Positions 62,900 to 64,000 of a stretch of 64,000 nucleotides of DNA are shown piece after piece. Position numbers and translations under genes: made by a program. Position 1 is the first letter of the stretch. Each line of letters begins with the position of its first letter. Where the stretch lies: the NCBI GenBank assembly GCA_005808475.1, contig SYLY01000137.1, forward strand, positions 1 through 64,000. The letters run 5' to 3'. A model generated the notes under the pieces. The model was given only the letters and a program-made list of their open reading frames with translations, was not told the DNA's origin and ran no database searches. This DNA comes from Acidobacteriota bacterium (lineage in GTDB: Bacteria; Acidobacteriota; Terriglobia; Bryobacterales; Bryobacteraceae).

Positions 62900-64000
62900 T
62901 TACAACGGAATGCGCGGGCGCCCTTCCGAGCCGGTCCAGACCGGGCGGCCGCCGATCGGCTGATCCGGCCGCAGCAAAATCCGTGGACGGATGACGAATA
63001 GCGTCTGGCCGGACTCCTTGGTCCGGCTGTCGTGGCGGAACAGCGCGCCGAGCCCAGGGATCTGGGCCAGCCCCGCGATTCCGGTCAGCGAACGCGCTTC
63101 GCTGACGCGCACCAACCCTGTCACCACGCCGATCTCGCCGTCTTTCACTCGGAAGCGCGAGGTGAACTTCCGGTTGGCGATGACCGGAATCCCATTCAGC
63201 GCCTGCCCGGTGAGCACCTTGTACTCCGCCTCGATGTCCATGCCGATCTCGTCGTCGCCCTGCACCCTCGGCGTCACCTTGAGCACCACTCCGAGGTCCT
63301 CGAAGTTGAAAGTCGGCGGCGGCGTGAAGACTTGGCCTGACTCGCCGGCGCCGCCGAAGTAGCCCGCCGTCAGGATCGGATACTTGTCGCCAATGTGGAA
63401 GTTGACGACTTGGCCGTCGCTGGAACGCATCTCGGCGCGCGATAGCGTGCGGGTGGACGATTCCGACATGGACGCGAACAACTGGCTGTCGGCGATGCCC
63501 ACGGCGAAGAATTTCGACGGGTTGAATCCGGCGGCGGTGCGCAACAAAGCGGGAATGGAGATCCCGCGCCCGGCGATGTCGGTGACCGACTTGATGGGGA
63601 ACAGCGTCGGCAGGCGCAATCCTAGATCGAGCGACGAGTTCTCGATCACCTCTAGGAACTCGACCTCGATGTGCACCTCCGGCCGGAAGCGCAGCACTTG
63701 CTCGAACAGCGCGAGCGCGGGGAGCACCTTGGAGACGCGGTCCTTGATCACCACCAGGCGGTGGGCCGAATCGATGCCGAACTTCTGGATCTCCATCAAC
63801 TGCTGGATGGCGCGGGCGAGTTCCTGCGCTTCCTGGATATTGATAGGTTCGGCGATGGGCAGCGCCACGGCCATGGTGTGTTCCAGTTCCTGGCGCTTCC
63901 GCGAGGTGTCGCGGGCCATCAGCGCGATCTTCTCGCTCACCGGAACGGCGAAACTGGCGGTGGCGGCCTCGAGCGCGATCATCGCTTCGGCGAATTCCGC
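62900..64000 (-). CDS. Secretin (type II/III secretion or type IV pilus), partial at the right edge
   Basis: The C-terminal 366 residues; the frame is open to base 64000, so the N-terminus lies outside. Secretins form gated outer-membrane rings. N-domain-like text (INIQEAQELARAIQQLMEIQ and VHIEVEFLEVIENSSLDLGL) leads to the secretin core: VVNFHIGDKYPILTAG, FEDLGVVLKVTPRVQGDDEI, and the terminal EIGVVTGLVRVSEARSL with IPGLGALFRHDSRTKESGQT, LFVIRPRILL. Loss of other domains beyond the edge prevents choosing between GspD and PilQ. Its stop lies 35 bases upstream of the TonB receptor start on the same strand. Confidence 0.88.
   Translation of the reverse strand, partial: AEFAEAMIALEAATASFAVPVSEKIALMARDTSRKRQELEHTMAVALPIAEPINIQEAQELARAIQQLMEIQKFGIDSAHRLVVIKDRVSKVLPALALFEQVLRFRPEVHIEVEFLEVIENSSLDLGLRLPTLFPIKSVTDIAGRGISIPALLRTAAGFNPSKFFAVGIADSQLFASMSESSTRTLSRAEMRSSDGQVVNFHIGDKYPILTAGYFGGAGESGQVFTPPPTFNFEDLGVVLKVTPRVQGDDEIGMDIEAEYKVLTGQALNGIPVIANRKFTSRFRVKDGEIGVVTGLVRVSEARSLTGIAGLAQIPGLGALFRHDSRTKESGQTLFVIRPRILLRPDQPIGGRPVWTGSEGRPRIPL

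Overview
The window is GC-rich, densely packed DNA that most resembles an Acidobacteriota genome of the Solibacter/Bryobacter type. This is a judgement from gene content, with no database search. The clues are a cytochrome-domain DUF1549/DUF1553 protein overlapping a DUF1501 protein, a long SBBP-repeat secreted protein, a very large Oar-like TonB-dependent receptor with an N-terminal carboxypeptidase-regulatory domain, a class II photolyase, and an Omp85/TamB pair typical of a diderm envelope. It looks chromosomal. I found no rRNA, tRNA, insertion sequence or CRISPR array. No stretch over 300 bases lacks a gene; the largest gaps are 51430-51599, 49115-49249, 55426-55560 and 23889-23996.

Layout. 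1-4791: partial ATP-dependent PEP carboxykinase, a small secreted protein and a large membrane patatin-like protein. 4828-10330: three genes overlapping by ATGA (cytochrome-domain DUF1549/1553, Tat-exported DUF1501, FMN hydroxy-acid oxidase). 10333-15137: membrane TPR/mannosyltransferase-like protein, divergent debranching enzyme, sigma factor with a soluble zinc anti-sigma. 15177-21691: small protein, TIGR01777 epimerase and class II photolyase on the minus strand, then a radical SAM protein, a PHP-type hydrolase and an L-fuconate dehydratase-like enolase on the plus strand. 21711-28710: unusual PAS/kinase/receiver protein, zinc-ribbon membrane protein, MBL hydrolase, SBBP protein, ThiF/MoeB enzyme.

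28748-36573: outer-membrane assembly operon (Omp85, a SurA-like chaperone without a visible isomerase domain, TamB, DUF2103). It is followed by a tandemly duplicated small membrane-protein gene and a scrambled tamB/DUF2103 remnant (36579-37224). 37287-41790: PIN/TRAM protein, ispD, ispF, then an AlbA_2/HATPase protein and a ParA-like ATPase translationally coupled to ispF. 41771-49114 (minus): an OYE-type oxidoreductase, then an exopolysaccharide-like set (membrane glycosyltransferase, TIM-barrel hydrolase-like protein, TPR plus beta-barrel protein). 49250-55425: orphan cytosine-5 methyltransferase, a TonB-like protein that may be frameshifted, an ACT-like protein, the giant TonB receptor and a secreted protein. 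55561-64000: zinc-ribbon membrane protein, PBP1B-type transglycosylase/transpeptidase, DNA polymerase IV, a decayed hydrolase, a second TonB receptor and a partial secretin.

The strongest cross-cutting signal is at starts. Six genes have a TANNNT-like -10 hexamer whose last base lies exactly 7 bases before the start codon, and five more lie at 8-10 bases. This implies widespread leaderless transcription. The other notable items are the duplicated small membrane proteins, the AlbA_2/ParA pair, and the two damaged genes near 51 kb and 60 kb.
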